IMG/VR virus record: IMGVR_UViG_3300033148_004213 | Span: 1-20,413 of that record | Direction: 5' to 3' (one strand) | Length of the DNA stretch: 20,413 nt | DNA from: a virus | Shown here: piece by piece, positions 12,831-20,413 of the stretch | Position numbering within the stretch: the first letter of the stretch is position 1 | Layout: each line of letters opens with the position of its first letter | Translations under genes and position numbers: made by a program | The notes under the pieces: model-generated | Databases searched by the model: none | The model's input: only the letters and a program-made list of their open reading frames with translations | Told to the model about the DNA's origin: nothing

Positions 12831-13628
12831 ATGATGGCCCAATGGATTCGATTAGTAAAAGACACTACCGAAGTTTCTGTTCAAAATGGAAGAGAGTCGG
12901 ATACTATCGCAATTGATGGTACTCCTATTTTATACTTAGGTAAGAAAGCTCCCTTTAATAATTTCTTTTTATGGATGGATACACTAAACATTAGTGCATC
13001 TAATATCCAAGTAAGTTATTATTCTGGTAAGACATGGGTAAGTGCAGTTGATATTCTTGATGGGACAGATTCAATGATCGCATCAGGGGTTGTTCAATTC
13101 TCCCCTAATAAAAATCATAGATGGCAAAAGACAGCAGATACAAGTGATGAGACAGGGAGTGGACTAGAGTCATTTACTATTTATGATTTATATTGGTTGA
13201 AAATTGAATTTAGTGTTGCCTTAGATGCGGGTACAACTCTTAAGAAAGTGGCATATAAGTTTACAGACGAAGAAGAGCTCAAAGATTATGACTCCGATAT
13301 TGATGAATTCTTAACTGCATTTGGTCAAGTGAACTGGACTAATCAAATATTAAAAGCATCTATTGAGGTCGCAAATGATTTTAAAAAGAAGGGATTGATA
13401 ACAGATGATGGTCAGTTATTAAGATTCGATGATGTCACTCTACCTACTGCTTACAAAACATTATTATTGATTTATTTATCTCTTGGTGATTCCTATAAGG
13501 ATAGGAGAGATGAAATTAAGAAACTATATGATACATCATTTAAAGGTATTTATTCAATTGATAAAAATAAAGATGGCATGGAATCGGCTAGTGAATCTAA
13601 TGTATCATCAGGGCAGCTTACCCGATGA
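12831..13628 (+). CDS. Head-tail adaptor-like protein with N-terminal carbohydrate-binding-like domain
   Basis: The protein has 265 residues from ATG 12831 (ATG 12834 also possible), with AAAGGAAG at 12817-12824. The N-terminal half is a jelly-roll-like domain: PILYLGKKAPFNNFFLWMDT, then IQVSYYSGKTWVSAVDILDG, SGVVQFSPNKNHRW and YDLYWLKIEF. It resembles carbohydrate-binding folds carried by phage tail and connector proteins. The C-terminal part (EVANDFKKKGLITDDGQLLR, TAYKTLLLIYLSLGDSY, RRDEIKKLYDTSF, DKNKDGMES) is helical and resembles the phage head-tail connector (gp6-like) family. Position before the tail terminator agrees. The combination is read as an adaptor ring with an outward-facing domain; moderately sure. 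Confidence 0.62.
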   Translation: MMAQWIRLVKDTTEVSVQNGRESDTIAIDGTPILYLGKKAPFNNFFLWMDTLNISASNIQVSYYSGKTWVSAVDILDGTDSMIASGVVQFSPNKNHRWQKTADTSDETGSGLESFTIYDLYWLKIEFSVALDAGTTLKKVAYKFTDEEELKDYDSDIDEFLTAFGQVNWTNQILKASIEVANDFKKKGLITDDGQLLRFDDVTLPTAYKTLLLIYLSLGDSYKDRRDEIKKLYDTSFKGIYSIDKNKDGMESASESNVSSGQLTR

Positions 13629-14056
13629 ACGGTATATATGACTCCATATTTACAATTATAGAGGCAACGTTCCCTAATAAAATGGAGCTAATTAATCCAT
13701 ATGTGATTGAGGATAATAACGAATTATTTTTAAAAGAGGGCTATGGTATAGAGCTTGGTTCAGTCGTGCTGAGCGATGCTTTTGCTAGGGTCCAGAGACA
13801 ATTTCAACGTAATATTTCTATCTCTTTTACAAAGCAAGTTATTGCAACAGACAAGAAAGCAGCGCCACGCATTGTTGCTGAAAAGTTACTCTTCACTGAA
13901 GAATTGCAATTAATTACAGCTTTGAAAAATGGTCTACCTTGCGACTTTTGTGAATTCGTAGGTGATGAGGGGATAGAATTTATTGGCGAGGGTACTGTTA
14001 ATTTTATGAGGTCACGAATGAATTTTATTATTAATTACAATCAACAAGTGAGATAA
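13625..14056 (+). CDS. Tail terminator / tail completion protein
   Basis: The 143-residue protein starts in an ATGA overlap. It has an N-terminal helix (GIYDSIFTIIEATFPNK), strands, and a central block (DAFARVQRQFQRNISISFTK). A helix follows (APRIVAEKLLFTEELQLITA), and closing strands (GIEFIGEGTVNFMRSRMNFI). Size, alpha-beta pattern and place between adaptor and tail tube gene match tail terminators such as lambda gpU relatives, which cap the tail tube and join it to the head. Sequence resemblance to named examples is weak by eye, so context carries most of the weight. Confidence 0.68.
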   Translation: MNGIYDSIFTIIEATFPNKMELINPYVIEDNNELFLKEGYGIELGSVVLSDAFARVQRQFQRNISISFTKQVIATDKKAAPRIVAEKLLFTEELQLITALKNGLPCDFCEFVGDEGIEFIGEGTVNFMRSRMNFIINYNQQVR

Positions 14057-14058
14057 AT

Positions 14059-14925
14059 ATGGCGTTAAGTACACCAAGGACAGTATTTGGGATACACTCA
14101 ATTACTCCTTACAATAGAACAACTGGAGAGTACTATGGTACATCCAAGATTCTAAAGTCAGGCAACTTCTCTTTGTCAGGTGAGACAATTTCTCTAACAG
14201 GTGGTTCGAGTAAATTCCCATGGCAAGTCGAAGATGGATTAATTGAATCAACCCTTGAAGTAACAATGAACGAATACTCTAATTGGGCATTCGAGTTATT
14301 TCTTGGTCAATCTTTAACAAGTGGATCTGCAGAAGCATCTGGTAATGTCTCAGCATTAGTGAACAAGTACGGGACATCTGCTTTTGATGCAACAACTGGT
14401 TGTGCATCTGTAGCTGCATTAGCTGGTAGTGAGGCGAATCTTAAATTTAGTAAGTACGTTGCCAAAGTTACGGCAGCTGATGAGCTCACTATTTATGCTG
14501 GGTCAGACTTAAATTTCGGTGGTGAAGTATTTGTTGACGATACTCTTGCTATTGGATCCGTAACTATACCAGACAGTGGGGCAACTGTTGATCTAACCGC
14601 TTTCGGACTTCAGTTTACCGGGGGAAGTGGAACAGTAGCAATGACTATTGGTGACACAGCAACATTTGATGTACGAGGCATTAACAACGGTGTTTATACT
14701 GCATCATTTGGTTCTTCTAGCGCTGTTTATCCTGAGTTTGGGGCGGTCCTTGATGCACAAGCGCAAGGTTCTGGTCGATTATTTGAGATTGATATTTACA
14801 AGCTTAAAGCGATTGGGATGCCGATCAACTTTAGTGCAAATGAATTTAGTGAATACAGCGTTTCGATGATTGCTGCATTTGACTCAGTTAGAGATGGTGT
14901 TTTCTCAATAAAAGAGACCACATAA
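14059..14925 (+). CDS. Major tail (tube) protein
   Basis: The 288-residue protein starts at ATG 14059 two bases after the previous stop. It opens MALSTPRTVFGIHSITPYNR, then has LKSGNFSLSGETISLTGGSS and PWQVEDGLIESTLEVTMNEY, usual for one family of siphophage tube proteins. The middle (about 125-225) seems an added beta domain, including LQFTGGSGTVAMTIGDTATF. The end returns to tube-like strands (RLFEIDIYKLKAIGMPINF, SEYSVSMIAAFDS). It polymerises as hexamer rings around the tape measure. It is followed directly by the chaperone pair. The ribosome site is modest for a protein needed in many copies. Confidence 0.8.
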   Translation: MALSTPRTVFGIHSITPYNRTTGEYYGTSKILKSGNFSLSGETISLTGGSSKFPWQVEDGLIESTLEVTMNEYSNWAFELFLGQSLTSGSAEASGNVSALVNKYGTSAFDATTGCASVAALAGSEANLKFSKYVAKVTAADELTIYAGSDLNFGGEVFVDDTLAIGSVTIPDSGATVDLTAFGLQFTGGSGTVAMTIGDTATFDVRGINNGVYTASFGSSSAVYPEFGAVLDAQAQGSGRLFEIDIYKLKAIGMPINFSANEFSEYSVSMIAAFDSVRDGVFSIKETT

Positions 14926-15314
14926 TGAAACTTAGGGAGATTTATCCAACGGCACCATGTTTTAAACTAAATGCCACAGGTAAAAAACATAAACTTAGAC
15001 TATTAAATCTTAGTGATGAAATATGGATTGATGAGACATTTGGAGAAAAAGGGCCTAACCTCGCCCAAGATATGGATGCTCTATCAAGAATCGTATTCCA
15101 CCAGCTAGAGGATAGATCTCCCTTTAAAAAACAAGATGTCACATTTATAGATGAGGATGGGACAGAAAATATTAAAGAATTCGGTGGTTACAAACTACTC
15201 CAATCTCAGATTAGTGGAATAGAAGAAAAAACTGAAATGTTAACCGCATGGTTAGAATGTATCGGGTTGTCTCGTAAACAACAAAATGACCTTGTAAAAA
15301 AAAAGGCAATGTAG
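14925..15314 (+). CDS. Tail assembly chaperone, short form (gpG-like)
   Basis: The 129-residue protein overlaps the tube gene stop by one base (TAATG). It has an N-terminal beta part (APCFKLNATGKKHKLRLLNL), helices (EIWIDETFG, QDMDALSRIVFHQLED) and a C-terminal helix (EMLTAWLECIGLSRKQQNDL). The last codons contain the slippery run described separately, followed by TAG at 15312-15314. In lambda-like phages the short form (gpG) and the -1 frameshift form (gpGT) bind the tape measure and tube protein during tail building and are absent from the virion. Order between tube and tape measure genes fits exactly. Confidence 0.85.
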   Translation: MKLREIYPTAPCFKLNATGKKHKLRLLNLSDEIWIDETFGEKGPNLAQDMDALSRIVFHQLEDRSPFKKQDVTFIDEDGTENIKEFGGYKLLQSQISGIEEKTEMLTAWLECIGLSRKQQNDLVKKKAM

Positions 15315-15577
15315 AGACTGACTGGGGGGAAATATTTGATCTCTTATCAGCAGAATACGGGTGGACTACAGAAGAGATACTTAAAATAACAATGAAAGAA
15401 GTATCTTGGAGATTAGAGGCAATAGTAGAGAGAAATAGTGGTAAGAGTGAATTTGATGCTGCTATTCATGGGGTAAAACTTAAAGGGAGCGGACAAAAAC
15501 AAGTGAAACTCTCAGACGAACAGCAAAAAAAGATTGATAAAGCTATTGAAGCAAGGATGAATAATGGCAGACACTAA
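14925..15577 (+). CDS. Tail assembly chaperone, -1 frameshifted long form (gpGT-like)
   Basis: Reading through the slippery site with a -1 shift joins the first 127 codons to the frame GGC AAT GTA from 15305, which is open to TAA at 15575-15577, for about 217 residues. The added 90 residues contain DWGEIFDLLSAEYGWTTEEI and LKITMKEVSWRLEAI, the typical T-domain pattern, then a charged ending (LSDEQQKKIDKAIEARMNNG). The T part lacks a credible start of its own: its first ATG at 15392 is inside the conserved domain and has no good ribosome site. It overlaps the tape measure start by 14 bases. Confidence 0.85.
15299..15305 (+). other. Programmed -1 ribosomal frameshift site
   Basis: A run of nine A (15296-15304) followed by G gives the heptamer A AAA AAG in the correct zero-frame phase (AAA at 15300-15302, AAG at 15303-15305). 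This is among the most efficient slippery sequences known in bacteria. It lies two codons before the TAG of the short form. No strong pseudoknot is evident; a weak AGAGA (15313-15317) / TCTCT (15340-15344) pairing could form a loose stem. No strong upstream ribosome-binding-like sequence stands out near it. Confidence 0.85.
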
Positions 15578-17441
15578 ATTTACAATCAAGATTGATGCCG
15601 ATGGGAAACAGGCCGTAAAAGGTCTTAAGAAAGTTGAGAAACAGGCAAAGAAGACCGAAAAAGAATTTAAAGATTTAAGTGATATATCAAATACAATATT
15701 TAGTACTAAGGCAGCATTAGGTTTTGGTGCTGCAATCTTTGGTATAGGTGTTGCTGTCAAAGCTGTAATAGAAGAAGCATCCAAGATGCAAGACATTGCT
15801 GTTCAATTTGAGGTTTTAACCGGCTCAGTACAAGGTGCTGAAAAAGCAATGAAAGATTTGTCTGATTTTGCTGCAGGTACACCTTTTCAATTTGAGGAAA
15901 TTGCGAGAGCGGGAAAACAATTATTAGGTTTTGGTTTTTCAGTTGATGAGTTAAAACCAAGATTACAAGAGTTAGGTGATGTTTCGGCAGCATTAGGTAC
16001 ACCATTAACAGATCTAACTCTTATTTTTGGTCAAGTTAAGGCCGCTGGAAAATTAACAGGTGAGAGACTACTCCAATTGCAAGAAAGAGCTGTTCCTATT
16101 GGGCCCGCACTTGCGAAAACCCTTGGTGTAGCAGAGACAGCAGTAAAAGATTTAGTCTCTAGAGGCAAAGTTGACTTTGATACATTTTCTAAAGCATTTG
16201 CATCTTTAAACGACGAGGGAGGGGTAGCCTTTGGGGGATTAGAAAAGAAATCTAAAACGTTATCTGGAAGGATAAGTACACTTACTGATAATTGGAAGTT
16301 ATTGCTAGCAGCGATGGGAAAAGAAGGATTGCCCGTATTAGGAAGCGTTGTATCTGGGTTTACTAAGATAGTTAAAATTGCAAATCTTCTAGTGAAGGCC
16401 GGAGGAAAAGATTATGCTCTCAAAGAGAGGTTAGACGGGGTAAGAGAGTCTGTTAAGTTACTGGAAGCGGAGTTAGCAAAAGAGCCAAAATCTTTGTTAC
16501 TAACAAAAGTAAACTCCGAAAAAATACAAGAATTAAACAAACTTAAACTAGAAGAATACGAATTAACTAAAAGACAAAATGAAATTAGTGGTGCAGGGAG
16601 TGAAGCTGCTATTGCATCAGCAAAGAAAGAGTTAGAGGCGAAAAGAAAATTAGAACAAGACAAACTAGACATACAATTAGAGTTTGACAAGGCACTTAAA
16701 AATCTAAAAGAAGAAATAGATATCACTCCTGAAGATGATACAGAATTAGCAAGCTTACAGGCTTCATTAGAAGAAAAGAAAATATTAAAAGAGATTGCCG
16801 CAATTGAAGAGCTAGAAGCAAAAGGATTCCATGCTGAAGCATTGGCAGCGATAGATAAAAAATTAACAGAAGAAGAGATAAAACAAATTCTAATTGTAGC
16901 TAAAGCAAACGAAAAGCAAGACAAAGTAGACAAAGAGCGCGAAAAACAAAAAATAGCAGATAGAAGATCAACGTTAGGAAGTCTTACAGCGTTAACTCAG
17001 AGTAGTAATAGCGAATTAAAGGCAATTGGTAAGGCAGCATCATTAGTTCAAATTGGCATTGCAACAAACGAAGGTGCAATAAAAGCCTACTCATCACTTG
17101 CCGGTATCCCAATTATAGGGCCCGCATTGGGTGCTGCTGCCGCTGGAGCATTAATAGCATTTGGATTAGAACGATCAGCAAAAATAGCAGGTCTGAATAA
17201 AGGTGGTATTGTTACAGGTGGTATTTCTGGAATTGATTCTGTTCCAGCAATGCTTACTCCTGGAGAGCTGGTGGTTCCTCAACAAAACTTTAATGAAGTG
17301 GTTGGGGCAGTGGCAAGTAATAGAGATAGTGAGACAGCAGGCGGTGGGATAATGGAACATGTTATAACATTTAAAGATGACGCCTTTGAGATAATAGAAT
17401 CTAAACTCATTGAGAGACAAACAATAGGGATTTCAGCATGA
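15564..17441 (+). CDS. Tape measure protein
   Basis: The 625-residue protein starts at ATG 15564, with AAGGA at 15553-15557. It has a basic helical start (KQAVKGLKKVEKQAKKTEKE), a hydrophobic segment (about 51-68), and the tape-measure N-terminal domain (about 75-200). That domain includes VQFEVLTGSVQGAEKAM, FAAGTPFQFEEIARAGKQLL and LTGERLLQLQERAVPIGPAL. A long charged coiled coil (about 285-480) follows, then a glycine/alanine-rich hydrophobic stretch (GIPIIGPALGAAAAGALIAF). The family C-terminus LNKGGIVTGGISGIDSVPAM then LTPGELVVPQ closes it. It sets tail length and is released into the host envelope with DNA. At about 1.5 angstrom per residue the tail would be roughly 90-95 nm. Confidence 0.93.
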   Translation: MADTKFTIKIDADGKQAVKGLKKVEKQAKKTEKEFKDLSDISNTIFSTKAALGFGAAIFGIGVAVKAVIEEASKMQDIAVQFEVLTGSVQGAEKAMKDLSDFAAGTPFQFEEIARAGKQLLGFGFSVDELKPRLQELGDVSAALGTPLTDLTLIFGQVKAAGKLTGERLLQLQERAVPIGPALAKTLGVAETAVKDLVSRGKVDFDTFSKAFASLNDEGGVAFGGLEKKSKTLSGRISTLTDNWKLLLAAMGKEGLPVLGSVVSGFTKIVKIANLLVKAGGKDYALKERLDGVRESVKLLEAELAKEPKSLLLTKVNSEKIQELNKLKLEEYELTKRQNEISGAGSEAAIASAKKELEAKRKLEQDKLDIQLEFDKALKNLKEEIDITPEDDTELASLQASLEEKKILKEIAAIEELEAKGFHAEALAAIDKKLTEEEIKQILIVAKANEKQDKVDKEREKQKIADRRSTLGSLTALTQSSNSELKAIGKAASLVQIGIATNEGAIKAYSSLAGIPIIGPALGAAAAGALIAFGLERSAKIAGLNKGGIVTGGISGIDSVPAMLTPGELVVPQQNFNEVVGAVASNRDSETAGGGIMEHVITFKDDAFEIIESKLIERQTIGISA

Positions 17442-18253
17442 GTTCACAAATACTTTTGTTCGAAAAGAATAAGATAGATTTAGATAATCCTAATGGCTCC
17501 ATAACGGTCACTGATAGCGTTGCAAGTTCAACAGGTGATACTATCATAGACTTTGTTCGTAATCGCTCAAATAATAGCTCATGGTTAACTACAGGATCAA
17601 CTGATGCTGCTAATACAGAACTGCTTGTAGACTTTGGGGACAACTCAGACATTAGTGATATTATCCTTATGCAGCATAACTGGGATAGCTACACTGCGCA
17701 ATATTGGAATGGAAGTGCTTATGTTGATTTCTCACCAGCAATTAATGAAACTGGTACAGTTGTTGATACTACTCATCATACTTTCACGAATGTAAATACT
17801 AATAGGGTTAAGATTATTATTGGATCAACTCAGGTAGCTGATGCAGATAAGCAATTGAGTCAGTTGATTTGTACTGAGAGATTTGGGCAGTTAAATGCAT
17901 GGCCTACAATTAAAAAGCCGACTGTCTCATTGAATAAGAAAAAATCTAGAATGTTGTCGGGTAAAACTTTTGTTACGGAGACAACTGGTTATTTCTCATG
18001 TGAACTAGAAGTGAAGATATTAAAACTTGATGCAGATTTAACTATTGTTGAGAATGTATTCTTTGCAAGACAAGGGGTGTTGGTTTGGTTGTGCGGTGGT
18101 GACGAAGATCAGTTTAGCTCTAAAAGAATTGGGTATCGATTAAAAGATTTGTACTTGATGCGACCTACTAATGAATGGCAGCCTGAGTGGTATAAGGGTG
18201 TTTATACAGCGGGAATGAAAGTAGTTATTAAACTAGAAGAGAGTATTGATTGA
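17438..18253 (+). CDS. Distal tail-like protein with discoidin-like domain
   Basis: The 271-residue protein starts in an ATGA overlap with the tape measure gene. The N-terminal half contains a beta domain resembling F5/8 type C (discoidin-like) sugar-binding modules: AANTELLVDFGDNSDISDII, then HNWDSYTAQYWNGSAYVDFS and FTNVNTNRVKIII. The second half (AWPTIKKPTVSLNKKKSRML, GYFSCELEVKIL, VLVWLCGGDEDQF) looks like a structural core. The gene right after the tape measure normally encodes the distal tail (Dit) ring. A sugar-binding insertion in Dit is known from other phages and would aid host binding. Family assignment rests on position and fold-like patterns. Confidence 0.62.
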   Translation: MSSQILLFEKNKIDLDNPNGSITVTDSVASSTGDTIIDFVRNRSNNSSWLTTGSTDAANTELLVDFGDNSDISDIILMQHNWDSYTAQYWNGSAYVDFSPAINETGTVVDTTHHTFTNVNTNRVKIIIGSTQVADADKQLSQLICTERFGQLNAWPTIKKPTVSLNKKKSRMLSGKTFVTETTGYFSCELEVKILKLDADLTIVENVFFARQGVLVWLCGGDEDQFSSKRIGYRLKDLYLMRPTNEWQPEWYKGVYTAGMKVVIKLEESID

Positions 18254-19470
18254 GCAATTTAAGAGTTTACATTAGGCCCTTGGATGAGACAGGAGCATAT
18301 ACTACGGAATATGTTGAGGTCACTAAAGATGTAAATGCAAATGCAATTTCTAAAATATCACAAAAATTAGATAGCTCTGAGTATGATGTTGGTGTATTTA
18401 GCTTTAGCAATATTAATCTAAAGATGAGAAACAGCCATGGATTATATTCAGAAGTTGGCACTTCAAGAACTATATTTAAATCAAAAAGAAACGATTCACT
18501 GGTTAAAATTATCTGGTTGCCTCAGCCTAATCAAACTATTTTGGGTAATGCCATTGTTGGAGAGTCAATACTGGGTACAACTGTAGAGATATTTAAGGGT
18601 TTTCTTTCGGACGAAAATCTAAAAAGTGACATTAATACTCAAGATGTTTCTTTCACTGTATTAGGATTGGAATCAATATTTGATAGAGTTGAAACACCAT
18701 ATAGCTCTCTATCTGCTACAGGGACAGAGACACTACTTTATAATATTATGAATGTCTCAGAGGTCACTAGCTTATTAGATGTTAGTGCTATTAATATTAC
18801 TGTCCCAGACGAACAGACAGTTGATGATATATCAGAATTGGAAAACACCACGATAAAAGAAGCTCTTGCAATAATATTAGAGGCATCTAACTCAGTGCTT
18901 TATGTGAAAGACGATACAGTTTATGTCACTACAAGAGAAGAAACTGCTGCTGATCCGGTAACTTTTTATGGACAAGCTTCAAATATTGGGATCGAAAATG
19001 TTGTCAAAATTAGTAATATTCGTTCAGGACGAAACAAGATGTTTAACCTGTGGCGCTGGTCAGATTCTAATTTAGTTTCAAGGTCAACAAGTTCAATTGA
19101 TAGTTATGGAGTTAAGGATAAAGAGGTAGATTTTTCCCTCTTTACAAATACCACCAAAAGACAAGCAATACTTGATGAGTTTCGTGATGAGTTTAGTGAA
19201 CCAAAACAGGAAATGGATGTGACTGTTCCAATGACATATGATCATCTAGATTTATTTTTACTTGATAGAGTCAATATTGATTATCCGACTATCTATATGC
19301 CTTCGACTGAGGGTGGAATGCCCATTTATGGGGTTAGTAAATATGGGGAAGCAGTTTATCCTCTAAGTCAGTGGTCATTATCTCTTGAGTTAACAGACAT
19401 ATTTAAAATAATTGCAATTGATTTAATGGTAAAAGATAACTTAATTAAATTTCATTTGAAGAAGGTGTAA
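18250..19470 (+). CDS. Tail hub / baseplate-like protein
   Basis: The 406-residue protein begins with TTG at 18250, overlapping the previous stop (TTGA), with GAGAG at 18239-18243 six bases upstream. It opens with strands (SNLRVYIRPLDETGAYTTEY) and continues with FSFSNINLKMRNSHGLYSE, VEIFKGFLSDENLKSD and VSFTVLGLESIFDRVETPY. Then come ELENTTIKEALAIILEASNS, VLYVKDDTVYVTTREE and a C-terminal VTVPMTYDHLDLFLLDRVNI. The pattern (beta barrel, helix-rich middle, more strands) fits the central hub or tail-associated protein that closes the tail tip below the distal tail ring. No lysozyme or peptidase motif is visible. Called from position and layout. Confidence 0.62.
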   Translation: MSNLRVYIRPLDETGAYTTEYVEVTKDVNANAISKISQKLDSSEYDVGVFSFSNINLKMRNSHGLYSEVGTSRTIFKSKRNDSLVKIIWLPQPNQTILGNAIVGESILGTTVEIFKGFLSDENLKSDINTQDVSFTVLGLESIFDRVETPYSSLSATGTETLLYNIMNVSEVTSLLDVSAINITVPDEQTVDDISELENTTIKEALAIILEASNSVLYVKDDTVYVTTREETAADPVTFYGQASNIGIENVVKISNIRSGRNKMFNLWRWSDSNLVSRSTSSIDSYGVKDKEVDFSLFTNTTKRQAILDEFRDEFSEPKQEMDVTVPMTYDHLDLFLLDRVNIDYPTIYMPSTEGGMPIYGVSKYGEAVYPLSQWSLSLELTDIFKIIAIDLMVKDNLIKFHLKKV

Positions 19471-19472
19471 GC

Positions 19473-20189
19473 ATGGGAACAGATACAATTCAAACTGCAA
19501 TAGATGGAACAGTGGTACCAGCGGACCATCATAACTCTATTAAAGGTGCTTTATCTCAAGACTTCTTGCCGAGAAATACGAGTGGAGTTGTTGCAGATGA
19601 AGCTGGTGACCTAGGAAGCTCAACATACTCATGGAAAGACCTTTATGTAAAATCATTAAATATCTTACCTCCAGGAATGATGGTTCCTTACGCGGGTTCA
19701 ACTGCTCCAAGTAAATGGTTACTAACCGATGGTGACACAATAGGTAATGTTGGAAGCGGTGCGGATCATGAGAGTGCAGACTATGAAACTTTGTTTGAGT
19801 TACTAAAAACATCGTGGGGGAACGCTGGTACAGAAGTCTGGGCAAGTGGTCATACCGTATTATTGCCAGATACGAGAGGTCGCTTTATTAGGTCATGGGA
19901 TAATGGAGCGGGCATCGACAGTGGCAGATCGATAGGGACAACCCAGACAGGCGAATTCGAGCAGCATGATCATTATTATGAAGTTACAGGCAAAATAAAT
20001 GTCACTGGTAGTTCGCCAAGGTATTTAGATGAAACTCCATATGAGGCATGGACAGAACCAGCTAACTTTCTTGGTAATGATGGTACAGGTGCAGATGTAA
20101 CCTTTAAAAGAGGGACAAAAGTAACTGCTGGTACCGCAGCAGAGACCCGCCCAACCAACTTAAGTGCAAACTACATAATTAAAATATAG
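19473..20189 (+). CDS. Tail fibre with phage collar domain
   Basis: The 238-residue protein starts at ATG 19473 after AAGGTG. The N-terminus (TIQTAIDGTVVPADHHNSIK) is probably an attachment peptide, followed by a linker (NTSGVVADEAGDLGSSTYSW). The C-terminal two-thirds is a tail collar domain: PPGMMVPYAGSTAPSKWLLT, ADYETLFELLKTSWGNAG, LLPDTRGRFIRSWDNGAG, a histidine site near EFEQHDHYYE, and the signature ending ETRPTNLSANYIIKI. Such domains form trimeric fibre tips; the H-x-H motif often holds metal. It probably contacts the host receptor. The next gene starts nine bases later and shares the N-terminal pattern. Confidence 0.88.
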   Translation: MGTDTIQTAIDGTVVPADHHNSIKGALSQDFLPRNTSGVVADEAGDLGSSTYSWKDLYVKSLNILPPGMMVPYAGSTAPSKWLLTDGDTIGNVGSGADHESADYETLFELLKTSWGNAGTEVWASGHTVLLPDTRGRFIRSWDNGAGIDSGRSIGTTQTGEFEQHDHYYEVTGKINVTGSSPRYLDETPYEAWTEPANFLGNDGTGADVTFKRGTKVTAGTAAETRPTNLSANYIIKI

Positions 20190-20197
20190 GAATAACT

Positions 20198-20413
20198 ATG
20201 AGCATTTTTTCAGACATACCATCAAGAGTTAACGGGCAAGTCATAACAGGAGATTTTTTCAATACGATTAAATCTAAATTAGAGATAGCTTTTGGTGATG
20301 GAACAATTGGTGCAGAATCTTTATGGGAAACGGTTAGCACTACCGCTGGAGTTGTTGCTGCTCCTAAGATGACTGAAGTACAAAGAGATTTAATATCAGT
20401 CGACGCTGGCAGT
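20198..20413 (+). CDS. Second tail fibre protein, N-terminal part (cut by window end)
   Basis: Starts at ATG 20198 with AGGA at 20188-20191; 72 residues are visible before the window ends in frame. The opening SIFSDIPSRVNGQVITGDFF then NTIKSKL aligns with DTIQTAIDGTVVPADHHNSI then KGAL of the preceding fibre: D-I-x5-G-x-V-x6-N-x-IK-x-x-L. Both thus appear to use the same docking peptide. The last visible part (KMTEVQRDLISVDAGS) resembles the start of common phage fibre repeat regions. The rest, including any receptor-binding tip, lies outside. Confidence 0.7.
   Translation, partial: MSIFSDIPSRVNGQVITGDFFNTIKSKLEIAFGDGTIGAESLWETVSTTAGVVAAPKMTEVQRDLISVDAGS

Noticed and set aside
15392-15577. 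Separate gene starting at ATG 15392
   Set aside because: That ATG is inside the conserved T-domain, lacks a ribosome site, and the frame is explained by the -1 frameshift from the preceding chaperone gene.
16412-16933. Long open frame on the - strand opposite the tape measure coiled coil
   Set aside because: It is serine/phenylalanine/leucine-rich, as expected from the complement of lysine/glutamate-rich coding. It has no ribosome site and sits fully inside a secure gene.
1-20413. Search for tRNA genes, CRISPR arrays, integrase, transposase, att sites and lysis genes
   Set aside because: No cloverleaf, spaced repeat array, recombinase motif, terminal repeat pair or holin-like membrane protein was found by eye in this window.

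Overview
This window is part of the genome of an AT-rich, tailed double-stranded DNA phage or prophage. It holds the end of an early/nuclease region followed by a nearly complete head-and-tail morphogenesis module. All supported genes lie on the + strand, packed tightly with many 1-29 nt overlaps. The presence of a tape measure protein, a tail terminator, a tail tube protein and a frameshifted tail-assembly chaperone indicates a long non-contractile tail (siphovirus morphology). No tail sheath was seen. No integrase, repressor, lysis cassette, tRNA, CRISPR array or insertion sequence was seen. The host cannot be fixed from the sequence.

Layout. (1) Positions 1-160 hold the C-terminal end of a VRR-NUC nuclease. 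(2) Positions 161-365 are non-coding and carry an extended -10 promoter. It drives a block of five very small genes (366-1269): four acidic proteins, two of them tandem paralogues, and one basic ribbon-helix-helix-like protein. (3) Positions 1270-1433 are non-coding, with a strong hairpin between two candidate promoters. (4) A ParB-domain/DNA methyltransferase fusion follows (1434-2666). (5) Behind a second extended -10 promoter comes the packaging and head module: small and large terminase, portal, two related small morphogenesis proteins, scaffold and major capsid protein (2720-8158). (6) After a GNRA-loop hairpin there is an island of ten mostly beta-rich small structural genes (8209-12324) made largely of two paralogous families. 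These are probably capsid decoration, head fibre or other virion-surface proteins. (7) A permuted NlpC/P60-like hydrolase comes next, then the head-tail adaptor, tail terminator, tail tube, the frameshifted chaperone pair, tape measure, distal tail-like protein, hub-like protein, a collar-domain fibre, and the start of a second fibre cut by the window end.

How the genes work together. The terminase pair packages DNA through the portal into a procapsid built by the capsid and scaffold proteins. No maturation protease is visible between portal and capsid. The adaptor and terminator proteins close the head and tail. The chaperone pair, made in two forms through an A AAA AAG slippery site, helps the tube protein polymerise around the tape measure. 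The distal genes build the tip and fibres. The most unusual parts are the duplicated surface-protein island, one member of which carries a CxxCH motif beside a histidine cluster; the block of small acidic early genes; and the two related adaptor-like genes placed before the scaffold.
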